Source: UBA9300 sp964577305
GTDB lineage: Bacteria > Bacteroidota > Bacteroidia > Bacteroidales > VadinHA17
Length of the DNA: 53,152 bases
Assembly (NCBI GenBank): GCA_964577305.1
Contig: CAZNYS010000018.1
Location: 1 to 53,152 of the forward strand
Direction of reading: 5' to 3'
The first letter of the stretch is position 1. Each line of letters begins with the position of its first letter. The notes beneath the pieces were generated by a model. The model did not search any database. It was not told the DNA's origin and was given only the letters and a program-made list of their open reading frames with translations. The position numbers and the translations under genes were made by a program. Positions 25,855 to 34,739 of this stretch are shown one piece after another.

Positions 25855-26847
25855 TTAAATCCGTGTTATATAATCCACAAGGTTATCTTTTCGTGTCAGT
25901 TTTAGTTTTTTTCTTAATCTAACCCGGCTAATCTCCGCGCTCTGGGGGGTAATGTTCATTAGTCCTGCAATTTCCTTTGTTGTCATATGCAGCCGAAGAT
26001 AGCTGCAGAGTTTAAGGTCTTTACTTGTGAGCTCAGGAAACCTGGCCTGAAGTCTGCTGAAAAACCCCGGATGTATTTTTTTAAAATGTAACATGAAATT
26101 TTCCCAGTTATCAGTTGATAACAATGTGCTGTTAATATGATTGATCATTTTTATAAACACCCGCCTTTCTTCAGGTTTACAGGTTTTTATATGTTCATTC
26201 AGATTTGTTTTTATATACTGTAATGTCTCATTCTTATTTGACAGAACCATAAGCTGGCTGACTAGTTCCCTGTCTTTATCTTCAATCTCCCTCATGTAAC
26301 GGTCCCTTATCCTGGCATCATATTCCTTATCTGCCGAAAGATTCTTTATTTCGCCAAGAGCCTGCATCAAGCGTGTAACATCATTTACCGATGCCCTCTG
26401 CCCCAGGTATTTCCCCCTGCTGTCATATACAGCCCTGCATTTAATCTCACACCATCTTATCTGCTTGGTGCGTGTCAGTATCCTGAAATTAAGTAATTGG
26501 CGTATGTCCACAAAATTCAATGAATCAGAAATAAAGTTCCTGAAGTCGTCAAGATCAGGCGGATAAATAATATCATCGAGGATATCCGGGTTATTGATAA
26601 TTTCTCCTGCAGCATAACCGGTAAGGTTTTCGCATGAAGGCGAAATATATTCAAAGCTCCTGTCAGGTCGAAACCACATCTCCCAGTCGTGCGCAAAGTC
26701 AGCAATAAGCTTATATCTTTCAAGTGAACGCAGTATTTCATCTATTTCTATCTTCTGGTCTGTAATTTTTTTCTTTAATGAGTCATTTTCAAGTTCAAGT
26801 TCCCTGATACGCTCATTCAACCTAACATGTGCATCATTTTTATTCAT
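25855..26847 (-). CDS. PAS-domain regulator with C-terminal LuxR-type helix-turn-helix
   Basis: This 330-residue predicted soluble regulator has an N-terminal coiled coil (about 1-45), a PAS domain with its PAC extension (about 48-165; WFRPDRSFEYISPSCENLTG, then RGKYLGQRASVNDVT), a second coiled coil (about 165-210), and a C-terminal DNA-binding domain. In that domain LKLCSYLRLHMTTKEIAGLM is the recognition region, as in Bacteroidota LuxR-like effectors. It should sense a ligand or redox state and act in transcription. No kinase or receiver domain. It diverges from the M3 peptidase gene. Confidence 0.82.
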   Translation of the reverse strand: MNKNDAHVRLNERIRELELENDSLKKKITDQKIEIDEILRSLERYKLIADFAHDWEMWFRPDRSFEYISPSCENLTGYAAGEIINNPDILDDIIYPPDLDDFRNFISDSLNFVDIRQLLNFRILTRTKQIRWCEIKCRAVYDSRGKYLGQRASVNDVTRLMQALGEIKNLSADKEYDARIRDRYMREIEDKDRELVSQLMVLSNKNETLQYIKTNLNEHIKTCKPEERRVFIKMINHINSTLLSTDNWENFMLHFKKIHPGFFSRLQARFPELTSKDLKLCSYLRLHMTTKEIAGLMNITPQSAEISRVRLRKKLKLTRKDNLVDYITRI

Positions 26848-26894
26848 TTTAAATAGTAAAATATGTTATTATAATATTATTTACCATGATTTTA

Positions 26895-26902
26895 CAAATA
26901 TA
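26895..26902 (-). promoter_or_regulatory. -7 element of PAS regulator gene
   Basis: TATATTTG on the minus strand, 48 nt before the start codon, fits TAnnTTTG. The nearest TTTG upstream is only 15 nt away, so the -33 box is poor. Confidence 0.4.
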
Positions 26903-26982
26903 TATCATATATGCTTACAAACATAACATTATTTTTTTATTCAGTGTGCATAATTACCGGTGTGATTCTATATTAAAAATCA

Positions 26983-26990
26983 TAATTTTG
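26983..26990 (+). promoter_or_regulatory. -7 element of M3 peptidase gene
   Basis: TAATTTTG fits the -7 consensus. It lies 46 nt before the ATG, with only a weak TGTG at -33. Confidence 0.4.
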
Positions 26991-27036
26991 CTTACTAAAC
27001 TTTGACCCTGAATAACTGTTATATTATAAAAAGGCT

Positions 27037-29082
27037 ATGAATAATCCCCTTCTTGCAGAATGGACAACACCTTTTAATTTACCTCCTTTTGAACTTATTA
27101 AACCAGCCCATTTCAGGCCGGCCATCGAAGGATCAATAGACATGGCCAAAGAGGAGATCAATAAAATAAACGGGAGCAATGAGCCTCCTTCTTTTGAAAA
27201 CACTGTTGAAGCTCTTGATAATGCAGGAATAAGGCTTGATGAGATATCTTCAATACTGTTTAACCTTAACAGCGCAGAGACAAACAGGGATATTCAGGCA
27301 ACTGCCAGGGAAGTATCGCCCCTTCTGTCACGGTTCCAGAACGATATTACATTGAACCGCATACTATTTGCCAGGTTGGAAGAAGTATACAACAAACAGT
27401 CTTCCTTCAAGCTCGATAACGAGCAGAAAATGCTCCTGAAGAAGACATACAGGAATTTTATAAAAGGTGGTGCCGGACTTGAGGATTCAAGGCGCGAAAG
27501 GTTCAGGCAAATAAACGAAGAACTGGCTTCCCTCTCACTAAGGTTCGAGGAAAACGTACTGGAAGAAACCAATGCTTTTTTTCTTCATATTACCAATGAA
27601 AATGACCTTGAAGGATTACCTGACGGTATTATTGAAACAGCATCCGAAGAGGCAAAAAACAGTGGAAGAGATGGATGGATTTTCACCCTCCATTTCCCCA
27701 GTTATATCCCTTTTGTGCAGTATTCAGCAAAAAGACAGCTGAGGGAAGAGATGTACAGGGCATACTCTTCAAGAGCCTTTGGTAAAGAGCAGAATGATAA
27801 CCGTGAAATAGTAAAAAAGATAGTTAGCCTGAGGAGAGAGAAAGCAGTACTGCTTGGCTTCAGTAATTTTGCTGAATTTGTTCTCGAAGACAGGATGCTT
27901 AACAGCCCGGGCAAAGTGATGGATTTCCTTGAAGAAATGCACAGTGAATCACGTGAATATGCGCTCAGGGATCTTAAAGAGGTAAGTTCCTATGCAGCAG
28001 ATAATAATCACAGCGGAGAGGTTGAGAGATGGGACTGGGCCTATTACTCCGAGAAACTGAAGAAAAGCAAATTCAATATTGATGATGAGACATTAAGACC
28101 CTATTTCAACCTTGCGGAGGTGGAGAAAGCCATATTAAAACTGTCTGCTGATCTTTACAGACTGCAATTTGAACAAAGAGATGACCTGCCCCGTTACCAT
28201 AAGGATGTAAAAGCATTTAATGTAACTGGCAGAGATGGTGAACATGTTTCAGTGCTCTACCTTGATTATTATCCCAGGAATGGGAAAAGTGGCGGAGCAT
28301 GGATGACAGCCTATCGTGACCAGTACCAGAGCAACAGCCATGATAACCGTCCTGTTATTTCACTCGTCACTAATTTCAGTAAACCATCATCAAGCAGGCC
28401 TGCCCTGATAACCCATTCTGAACTGACTACCTTCCTGCATGAATTCGGTCACGCACTCCATGGAATGATGTCAAAATGCCACTATAGGAGCCTGTCGGGA
28501 ACAAATGTATCAAGGGATTTCGTCGAACTGCCATCGCAGCTGATGGAAAACTGGGCCTACGAAAAAGAGTGGCTGGATTCCTGGGCCAGGCATTACAAAA
28601 CAGGAAAAAAAATACCAGGAGAGTTAATATATAAGATAAAAGAATCAATGGTTTTTAATGAAGGATACGCCTGTAACAGACAACTGGGCTTTGGTTTCCT
28701 GGATATGGCCTGGCATACCATTGAAAAAGATGTAATACCTGATGTCGACAATTTTGAGAAGAAAGGAATGAAAAAAACTGAACTGCTCAGCCCTGTTGTT
28801 GGAACAAATATGAGCTGCTCATTCGGCCACCTGTTTTCAGGGGGTTACGCTGCTGGATATTACGGATATAAGTGGGCGGAAGTACTGGATGCCGATGCAT
28901 TCAGCCTTTTTAAAAAAAATGGCATCTTTGACAGGAAAACCGCAGACTCATTCCGTGAAAATATCCTGGAAAAAGGCGGTACTGCTGAACCAATGGAACT
29001 ATACAGGAAGTTTCGTGGCAAAGAACCTTCACTGGAAGCCCTGCTGAAACGCAGCGGGTTTATAAGAATAGATGAATTATGA
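27037..29082 (+). CDS. M3 family metallopeptidase (oligopeptidase A / peptidyl-dipeptidase Dcp type)
   Basis: This 681-residue cytoplasmic zinc peptidase contains HEFGHALHGM at residues 468-477 (catalytic HExxH). The third zinc ligand lies downstream near residue 495 (VELPSQLMENW). The N-terminal helical half (residues 1-400) is typical of the Dcp/PrlC group. It degrades short peptides, including those released by other proteases. No signal peptide. It is a single gene between the PAS regulator and a repeat element. Confidence 0.93.
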   Translation: MNNPLLAEWTTPFNLPPFELIKPAHFRPAIEGSIDMAKEEINKINGSNEPPSFENTVEALDNAGIRLDEISSILFNLNSAETNRDIQATAREVSPLLSRFQNDITLNRILFARLEEVYNKQSSFKLDNEQKMLLKKTYRNFIKGGAGLEDSRRERFRQINEELASLSLRFEENVLEETNAFFLHITNENDLEGLPDGIIETASEEAKNSGRDGWIFTLHFPSYIPFVQYSAKRQLREEMYRAYSSRAFGKEQNDNREIVKKIVSLRREKAVLLGFSNFAEFVLEDRMLNSPGKVMDFLEEMHSESREYALRDLKEVSSYAADNNHSGEVERWDWAYYSEKLKKSKFNIDDETLRPYFNLAEVEKAILKLSADLYRLQFEQRDDLPRYHKDVKAFNVTGRDGEHVSVLYLDYYPRNGKSGGAWMTAYRDQYQSNSHDNRPVISLVTNFSKPSSSRPALITHSELTTFLHEFGHALHGMMSKCHYRSLSGTNVSRDFVELPSQLMENWAYEKEWLDSWARHYKTGKKIPGELIYKIKESMVFNEGYACNRQLGFGFLDMAWHTIEKDVIPDVDNFEKKGMKKTELLSPVVGTNMSCSFGHLFSGGYAAGYYGYKWAEVLDADAFSLFKKNGIFDRKTADSFRENILEKGGTAEPMELYRKFRGKEPSLEALLKRSGFIRIDEL

Positions 29083-29151
29083 GATGCGAGATGCGAACCG
29101 AGCAGCACTCGCTTGCCTGCGGCAAGCTCACGCTGATCGGTTCCAGTATTG

Positions 29152-29266
29152 CTCGCCCCCGCCAGCCACAATCACTGGCCGTCCCGAAAAGCGCTTGCTT
29201 TTCGAGGATCCTCGAATCAAAGATTCGGGACTCGCGAGCTCGCCCCGAATTCTCGGGGCTCGGTTC
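29152..29266. repeat. 115-bp hairpin-cluster repeat, copy 2
   Basis: This is the second copy of the element at 16155-16269, in the same orientation relative to the window. It lies between the M3 peptidase gene and purL. It has the same palindromes, with a perfect CCCCGA-ATTC-TCGGGG stem and CGCGAGCTCG. An additional hairpin CTTGC-CTGCG-GCAAG lies upstream at 29112-29126. The gap 29083-29366 holds nothing else but the purL -7 box. Confidence 0.75.
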
Positions 29267-29292
29267 CAGTATTCAATTATCCCATATTATAT

Positions 29293-29300
29293 TATCTTTG
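29293..29300 (+). promoter_or_regulatory. -7 element of purL
   Basis: TATCTTTG fits TAnnTTTG, 66 nt before the purL ATG and just after the repeat element. No clear -33 box. Confidence 0.4.
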
Positions 29301-29366
29301 TTATGCACCCCGGAAAGATCAACTTTTTTGTCAAAATACTTATTACCAAAATATTAAATTGTAATA

Positions 29367-32300
29367 ATGATTTATTTCTTCAAGGTTCCCGGTAAAATAA
29401 TTGCAGTAGACAGCCAGAATGATTTAACAGAACAGGATTCTGAAAAGCTTTTATGGCTTTTTGGAACAAAAGTTAAACCTGAAAGTGACCGGATTGAAGG
29501 ATATTTTATTGGTCCGCGGAAGGAAATGGTAACTCCCTGGAGTACAAACGCAGTAGAAATAACACAGAACATGGGTATTAAGGGGATCATCAGGATTGAA
29601 GAATTCTTTATCACTGAAAGCCCTGACAGCACATATGATCCCATGCTGCAAAATATGTACAGGGCTCTTGGTCAGGATATTTTTCATATCGACCGTATCC
29701 CGGAACCGGTATTTGAGATTGACGATATCGCTGTATATAATAAATCTGAAGGGCTTGCCCTGAGTGATGAGGAAATTAAGTACCTGGAAGAATTAAGCAG
29801 GTCGCTTGACCGGAAACTAACCGACAGTGAAGTGTTTGGTTTTTCACAGGTAAACTCCGAGCATTGCCGCCATAAAATATTCAACGGTAAGTTTATCATT
29901 GATGGCCGGGAGAAGGAGTCAACACTTTTTAACCTCATCAAGAAAACAACTCTTACCAACACGAATAAGATAGTATCGGCTTACAAGGATAACTGTTCTT
30001 TTGCCCGTGGTCCGGTAACCGAACTATTTGCCCCGGAGACACAGGATAAAGCTGATTTTTTCATGGTAAGGGAAGTTGAAACAGTATTGTCCCTCAAAGC
30101 CGAAACCCATAACTTCCCAACCACGGTGGAGCCTTTTAACGGTGCATCAACAGGCACGGGCGGAGAAATCCGCGACAGGATCGCAGGTGGCAAAGGCGCT
30201 TTCCCCATTGCAGGAACAGCCGTTTATATGACCTCATACCCGCGTACTTCTGATGGGCGAGACTGGGAAACAGCAAACAAACCCAGGGAATGGCTCTACC
30301 AGAGCCCTGAAGATATACTCATAAAGGCATCAAACGGGGCAAGCGATTTTGGTAATAAGTTCGGACAGCCATTGATATGCGGATCATTACTGACATTTGA
30401 GCATACTGAAAATTCCAGGAAACTGGGGTATGATAAGGTAATAATGCTGGCCGGCGGTATAGGCTTTGGTACATTGAAGGATAGTGAAAAAGATATTCCC
30501 GGGAAAGGAGATCTTATTATATTGCTCGGTGGCGACAATTACCGCATAGGTATGGGCGGAGGAGCGGTATCCAGCGTTGATACAGGCCGGTACGACAGCG
30601 CTATTGAACTTAATGCGGTACAGAGAGCTAACCCGGAAATGCAGAAAAGGGTTTATAATGCCCTGCGCGCCATGGGTGAATCTGAAGAGAATCTTATTAT
30701 TTCACTGCACGACCATGGAGCAGGAGGACATCTGAATTGCCTTTCAGAACTGGTTGAAGCAACAGGAGGTAAAATAGATATAAGTAAATTGCCCGCAGGA
30801 GACCCTACCCTCTCTGCAAGGGAGATCATAGGTAATGAGTCCCAGGAAAGAATGGGACTGGTCATAAAGAAAAAGGATGTGGATAAGTTGATCAGTATCG
30901 CCGAAAGAGAAAGAGCTCCCATTTATATAATAGGTGAAGTGACAGGCGATCACCAGTTCACCTTCGAAAATTCAGAAACCGGTGACAAACCAATTGACCT
31001 GCAACTTACTTCTTTCTTTGGAGATCCCCCGCAGACAGTAATGAGGGATCAAAGCATTAAACCTTCGTACAATGAAGTGGAATATAATATAGATGACCTG
31101 TATTATTATATAAACCAGGTGATGCAGATTGAAGAAGTTGCCTGTAAAGACTGGCTGACCAATAAGGTTGACCGCTCGGTTACCGGGCGAATAGCCAAAC
31201 AGCAATGTGTGGGCGAACTGCAACTTCCTCTAAACAACCTGGGTGCGATAGCACTGGACTACAGGGGCATTAAAGGATTTGCTACATCTGTTGGCCATGC
31301 GCCCCTGGCTGGCCTGATAAATCCTGCACACGGATCAGTACTGTCAATCGCAGAAGCTCTTACCAATATAATATGGGCTCCTTTGGAGAATGGTATTTCA
31401 GGAATATCCCTCTCAGCTAACTGGATGTGGCCATGTAAAAACCCGGGTGAAGATGCAAGACTATATGAGGCCGTGGAGGCTGCCAGTAATTTTGCAATAA
31501 GCCTTGGCATAAATATACCAACAGGAAAAGATAGCCTGTCAATGACCCAGAAATATACGGATGATATTGTATACTCCCCGGGTACCGTAATAATATCAGC
31601 CGCTGCTGAGGTAACAGATGTCAGGAAAAGTATTGAGCCCGTTATGGTAGCAGACTCTGAGACAAGCCTGTTGTATATTGACATGAGCCGCGATTCATGC
31701 AGGCTGGGTGGCAGCAGCTTTGCACAGGTACGTAACAGGATAGGCACAGAAACACCAACAATAAATGATCCTGCCTACTTTGTGACTGTATTCAATACCG
31801 TACAGGATCTTATTAATGATGAAAAAATAATTGCCGGCCACGATATCTCCGCGGGTGGTATGATTACAACCCTCCTGGAAATGTGTTTTGCAAGTACTGA
31901 AGGGGGAATAAGTATAAACCTTGATGCTGTAAACGAAGATGATATGATAAAGCTGCTCTTCAGCGAAAACCCTGGTATAATAATCCAGGTTGAAAATGAA
32001 GATGAAGTAGCAGAAATATTGCTGGATAATGGGATCTCTTATTATTCAATCGGGAAGCCGGTTGCCAGAAGGGCAGTGTTCATTTCCAGGGCAGGGAATG
32101 AGTATACTTTTGATATTGATGAACTGAGGACTAAGTGGTTCAGAACTTCATATCTCTTTGACAGGAAACAGTGTGGCAGGGAATTGGCCCTTGAAAGATA
32201 TGAAAACTACAATAACCACGGGCTTGTATATGATATGAATGATTTTACAGGAAGGCTCAAAGACCTGGGCATAGCTCACGGCAAACGTAAATCCGGGGGA

Positions 32301-33062
32301 GTTAAAGCTGCCATAATACGCGAGAAAGGAGTTAATGGTGACAGGGAAATGGCATATGCCATGTACCTGGCAGGTTTTGATGTGAAGGATGTTCATATGA
32401 CCGACCTTATTAATGGCAGGGAAAACCTTGAAGATGTGAATTTCATAGTGTTTGTCGGTGGTTTTTCAAATTCAGATGTGCTGGGTTCAGCAAAGGGCTG
32501 GGCAGGGGCATTCAGGTATAATGAAAAAGCCAGGATCTCACTTGAGAACTTCTATAAGCGTGACGATACCGTGAGCCTGGGTGTATGCAACGGCTGCCAG
32601 CTGATGGCAGAGCTGAACCTTATTTATCCTGAACATGAACTGAAACCTTCATTGCTGCATAATGCTTCCGGTAAGTTTGAGTCAGCTTTCCTTATCGTTA
32701 ATATCCGTGAGAGTAATTCAATTATGCTTAATGGCATGAAAGGAATGAAACTGGGCATATGGGTTGCACATGGAGAAGGTCGGTTTGACCTGCCCTATGA
32801 CGAATCAGCTTACAGTATCCCTATTAAATTCCACCATAGCACCTACCCGGCCAATCCAAACGGTTCAGAATATAATGCTGCGGCTGTATGCTCACATGAT
32901 GGCAGGCACCTGGCCATGATGCCCCATCTTGAAAGATCATTTATGCCCTGGCAGTGTGCCTGGTACCCGGAAGAAAGAAAAAAAGACGAGGTGACACCAT
33001 GGATACAGGCATTCATAAACGCAAGAAAATGGATTGAGTCGTACACCTATACCCCGCTGTAA
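29367..33062 (+). CDS. purL: Phosphoribosylformylglycinamidine synthase, single-chain form
   Basis: This 1231-residue enzyme performs the fourth step of purine synthesis, converting FGAR to FGAM with glutamine. It has an N-terminal PurS-like domain, two AIR-synthase-like halves (FSQVNSEHCRHKIFNG near 165, GGEIRDRIAGGKGAFP near 265, then EVACKDWLTNKVDRSVTGR), and a C-terminal glutaminase domain. The nucleophile there is Cys1074 in LGVCNGCQLM, with His/Glu in MMPHLERSF. Large single-chain PurL is normal in Bacteroidota and Gammaproteobacteria. Its 3' end overlaps the converging SDR gene by 16 nt. Confidence 0.96.
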   Translation: MIYFFKVPGKIIAVDSQNDLTEQDSEKLLWLFGTKVKPESDRIEGYFIGPRKEMVTPWSTNAVEITQNMGIKGIIRIEEFFITESPDSTYDPMLQNMYRALGQDIFHIDRIPEPVFEIDDIAVYNKSEGLALSDEEIKYLEELSRSLDRKLTDSEVFGFSQVNSEHCRHKIFNGKFIIDGREKESTLFNLIKKTTLTNTNKIVSAYKDNCSFARGPVTELFAPETQDKADFFMVREVETVLSLKAETHNFPTTVEPFNGASTGTGGEIRDRIAGGKGAFPIAGTAVYMTSYPRTSDGRDWETANKPREWLYQSPEDILIKASNGASDFGNKFGQPLICGSLLTFEHTENSRKLGYDKVIMLAGGIGFGTLKDSEKDIPGKGDLIILLGGDNYRIGMGGGAVSSVDTGRYDSAIELNAVQRANPEMQKRVYNALRAMGESEENLIISLHDHGAGGHLNCLSELVEATGGKIDISKLPAGDPTLSAREIIGNESQERMGLVIKKKDVDKLISIAERERAPIYIIGEVTGDHQFTFENSETGDKPIDLQLTSFFGDPPQTVMRDQSIKPSYNEVEYNIDDLYYYINQVMQIEEVACKDWLTNKVDRSVTGRIAKQQCVGELQLPLNNLGAIALDYRGIKGFATSVGHAPLAGLINPAHGSVLSIAEALTNIIWAPLENGISGISLSANWMWPCKNPGEDARLYEAVEAASNFAISLGINIPTGKDSLSMTQKYTDDIVYSPGTVIISAAAEVTDVRKSIEPVMVADSETSLLYIDMSRDSCRLGGSSFAQVRNRIGTETPTINDPAYFVTVFNTVQDLINDEKIIAGHDISAGGMITTLLEMCFASTEGGISINLDAVNEDDMIKLLFSENPGIIIQVENEDEVAEILLDNGISYYSIGKPVARRAVFISRAGNEYTFDIDELRTKWFRTSYLFDRKQCGRELALERYENYNNHGLVYDMNDFTGRLKDLGIAHGKRKSGGVKAAIIREKGVNGDREMAYAMYLAGFDVKDVHMTDLINGRENLEDVNFIVFVGGFSNSDVLGSAKGWAGAFRYNEKARISLENFYKRDDTVSLGVCNGCQLMAELNLIYPEHELKPSLLHNASGKFESAFLIVNIRESNSIMLNGMKGMKLGIWVAHGEGRFDLPYDESAYSIPIKFHHSTYPANPNGSEYNAAAVCSHDGRHLAMMPHLERSFMPWQCAWYPEERKKDEVTPWIQAFINARKWIESYTYTPL

Positions 33063-33871
33063 GCTGAGAAACCTCCGTCAACTGGGATAACTGCCCCGGT
33101 AACGAAGCTTGAGGCATCAGAGATTAGCCATAAAACGGTACCCGTGATCTCCTCCGGCTCACCAAAGCGGCCAAAGGGAGTCTGCCTGATAATATTCTCT
33201 CCCCTGTCTGTCAGTGAACCATCATTTTCAATAAGTAGTTCACGGTTTTGATTTGTCACAAGAAATCCGGGTGCAATGGCATTTACCCTGATCCCATCAC
33301 CGAATTTTGTTGCCATTTCAACAGCCATCCACCTGGTAAAATTATCAACTGCAGCCTTGGCTGCTGAGTAGCCAGCAACCCTGCTTATAGCCCTTAACGA
33401 TGCCATTGATGAATAGTTTAGGATAACGCCCCTGCCCTGTTTCGACATTTGCTCACCAAATATCAGTGAAGGGATTACCGTACCATCAAGGTTAAGTTCA
33501 TATACCTTCCTGAAGTCATCGGTGTTCATATCAAAGATACTCTCGTCCTCTCCCACTGTCGCTCCCGGGATGTTGCCTCCTGCTGCATTAATCAGGATGT
33601 CTATTGTACCCCATTCAGAGATTACTGATCTTCTGATTTCTATGAGAGCCTTCCTGTCGAGGACACTGGCATAATAAAAAACAGCAGTATTTTTATTCCC
33701 GGTTATGGTTTTTTCTATTTCCCGTCCTTTTTGCTTATTGATGCCAATTATAACAATCCTGGCACCCATGGATGCCAGTTCAGATGCAAGGGTGCTTCCA
33801 AGAACACCTTCACCACCCGTTATTATAATTACCTTGTTATCAATATTGAATTTGCCGGGCAAGCGGGTCAT
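33047..33871 (-). CDS. SDR oxidoreductase, probable D-mannonate/fructuronate oxidoreductase type
   Basis: This 274-residue short-chain dehydrogenase has the Rossmann motif TGGEGVLG (18-25), NAAGG (95-99), Ser154/155, Tyr168 and Lys172 (YSAAK), and the late APGFLVTNQNR segment. The SDR members with this NPGATV-like loop and about 275 residues include Bacillus-type mannonate oxidoreductases (UxuB-like), which reduce fructuronate made by UxaC. The substrate is inferred only from this resemblance. The start overlaps the lipoprotein stop by 4 nt. The 3' end overlaps purL by 16 nt on the other strand. Confidence 0.8.
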   Translation of the reverse strand: MTRLPGKFNIDNKVIIITGGEGVLGSTLASELASMGARIVIIGINKQKGREIEKTITGNKNTAVFYYASVLDRKALIEIRRSVISEWGTIDILINAAGGNIPGATVGEDESIFDMNTDDFRKVYELNLDGTVIPSLIFGEQMSKQGRGVILNYSSMASLRAISRVAGYSAAKAAVDNFTRWMAVEMATKFGDGIRVNAIAPGFLVTNQNRELLIENDGSLTDRGENIIRQTPFGRFGEPEEITGTVLWLISDASSFVTGAVIPVDGGFSAYSGV

Positions 33872-34404
33872 TCGGTTATTGGTTTTAGTATCAGGCTTCT
33901 AAGTTCTGTATGCCTTGAACTATTGCTGAGGGAAGTAGTCTCAAAGGGTCTTACCTTAGAACCTACAAGCTGAATATTATAGTCACCTGGATTTTCTATA
34001 TATACAGAGCCCAGCTTTGAGTCAGCCCTGAAATACATGTTGCCCAGGCCTGGTGTACCCAATACTATCTCATTCCCTATAATAGATTCTGCCTTTATTC
34101 TTTTATCCTGGAAATTGATAAAAACAGGTTCTTCATATTTCAGATCCATAGTGTCTTTGGTATAACTACAGAGCCATAGTTCGTATCTGCCCTTGGATTT
34201 TATTCTGAACGACCATTCCGCAGTATTCATATCAGGATGCAGGCTGTCCTCTAAAAGATATGCCCTTTCAAGGTCAAGAATAATGGTCCCGTCTTCCTGT
34301 TGTGTGATATATGATATAGGTTGTTCACTGAAAGTATCATTAGTATGATTTCCACAGCTACTCGCTAAAACAAGAATCAACACAATTACAAAAAAATCTT
34401 TCAT
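33868..34404 (-). CDS. Small lipoprotein of unknown function
   Basis: This protein of about 178 residues is read from the ATG of MKDFFVIVLILVLASSC, giving a lipoprotein signal with LASSC lipobox; an ATG at 34413 gives MRRMKD and is also possible. The mature part is beta-rich, with EWSFRIKSKGRYELWLCS and a C-terminal region that may bind a sugar or carry a lectin-like fold. No named family was recognised. The stop overlaps the start of the SDR gene (ATGA), so the two form a small operon. Confidence 0.6.
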   Translation of the reverse strand: MKDFFVIVLILVLASSCGNHTNDTFSEQPISYITQQEDGTIILDLERAYLLEDSLHPDMNTAEWSFRIKSKGRYELWLCSYTKDTMDLKYEEPVFINFQDKRIKAESIIGNEIVLGTPGLGNMYFRADSKLGSVYIENPGDYNIQLVGSKVRPFETTSLSNSSRHTELRSLILKPITE

Positions 34405-34440
34405 CCTTCTCATAGTACATAATAATAAATAATTCACCAT

Positions 34441-34739
34441 TTACTTCATTAATAGAGGAATAATTTACCGTTTAATCATAAGAATAGTCTAGAATATTAC
34501 AATCAATACAGATTATTCAGAATATTCTATATACCACAAAGTTAATTTATTATGGATACTAGAAGAATCTTTTTGACTAACCTGGTAAAAAATTACACAA
34601 ACGATTTATTCATCCCCTAAAAACCTTCATTCATAAAAACAAGAACATTCCTCACTTTATGCAAATGATAGATTCGCAAAAATCATACCACGCGCAAATA
34701 TAAACTGAAGAATTTTGATTCCATTCAATAAGGTAAAAT
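34441..34739. other. Gene-free stretch between lipoprotein and Hdr operon
   Basis: These 299 bases are AT-rich. Two minus-strand sequences fit TAnnTTTG (TAACTTTG at 34541-34534 and TATATTTG at 34702-34695) and could serve the lipoprotein-SDR pair, but neither has a good -33 box. No RNA gene, repeat or open frame of note was seen. Confidence 0.4.

Noticed and set aside
29072..29395. Plus-strand frames of 71-107 codons
   Set aside because: They cover the 115-bp hairpin repeat and the purL promoter region. Composition follows the palindromes and no start signal is seen.
31259..31747. 162-codon minus-strand frame
   Set aside because: It lies entirely inside purL on the opposite strand. The purL reading is continuous and matches the family, so this is a shadow frame.
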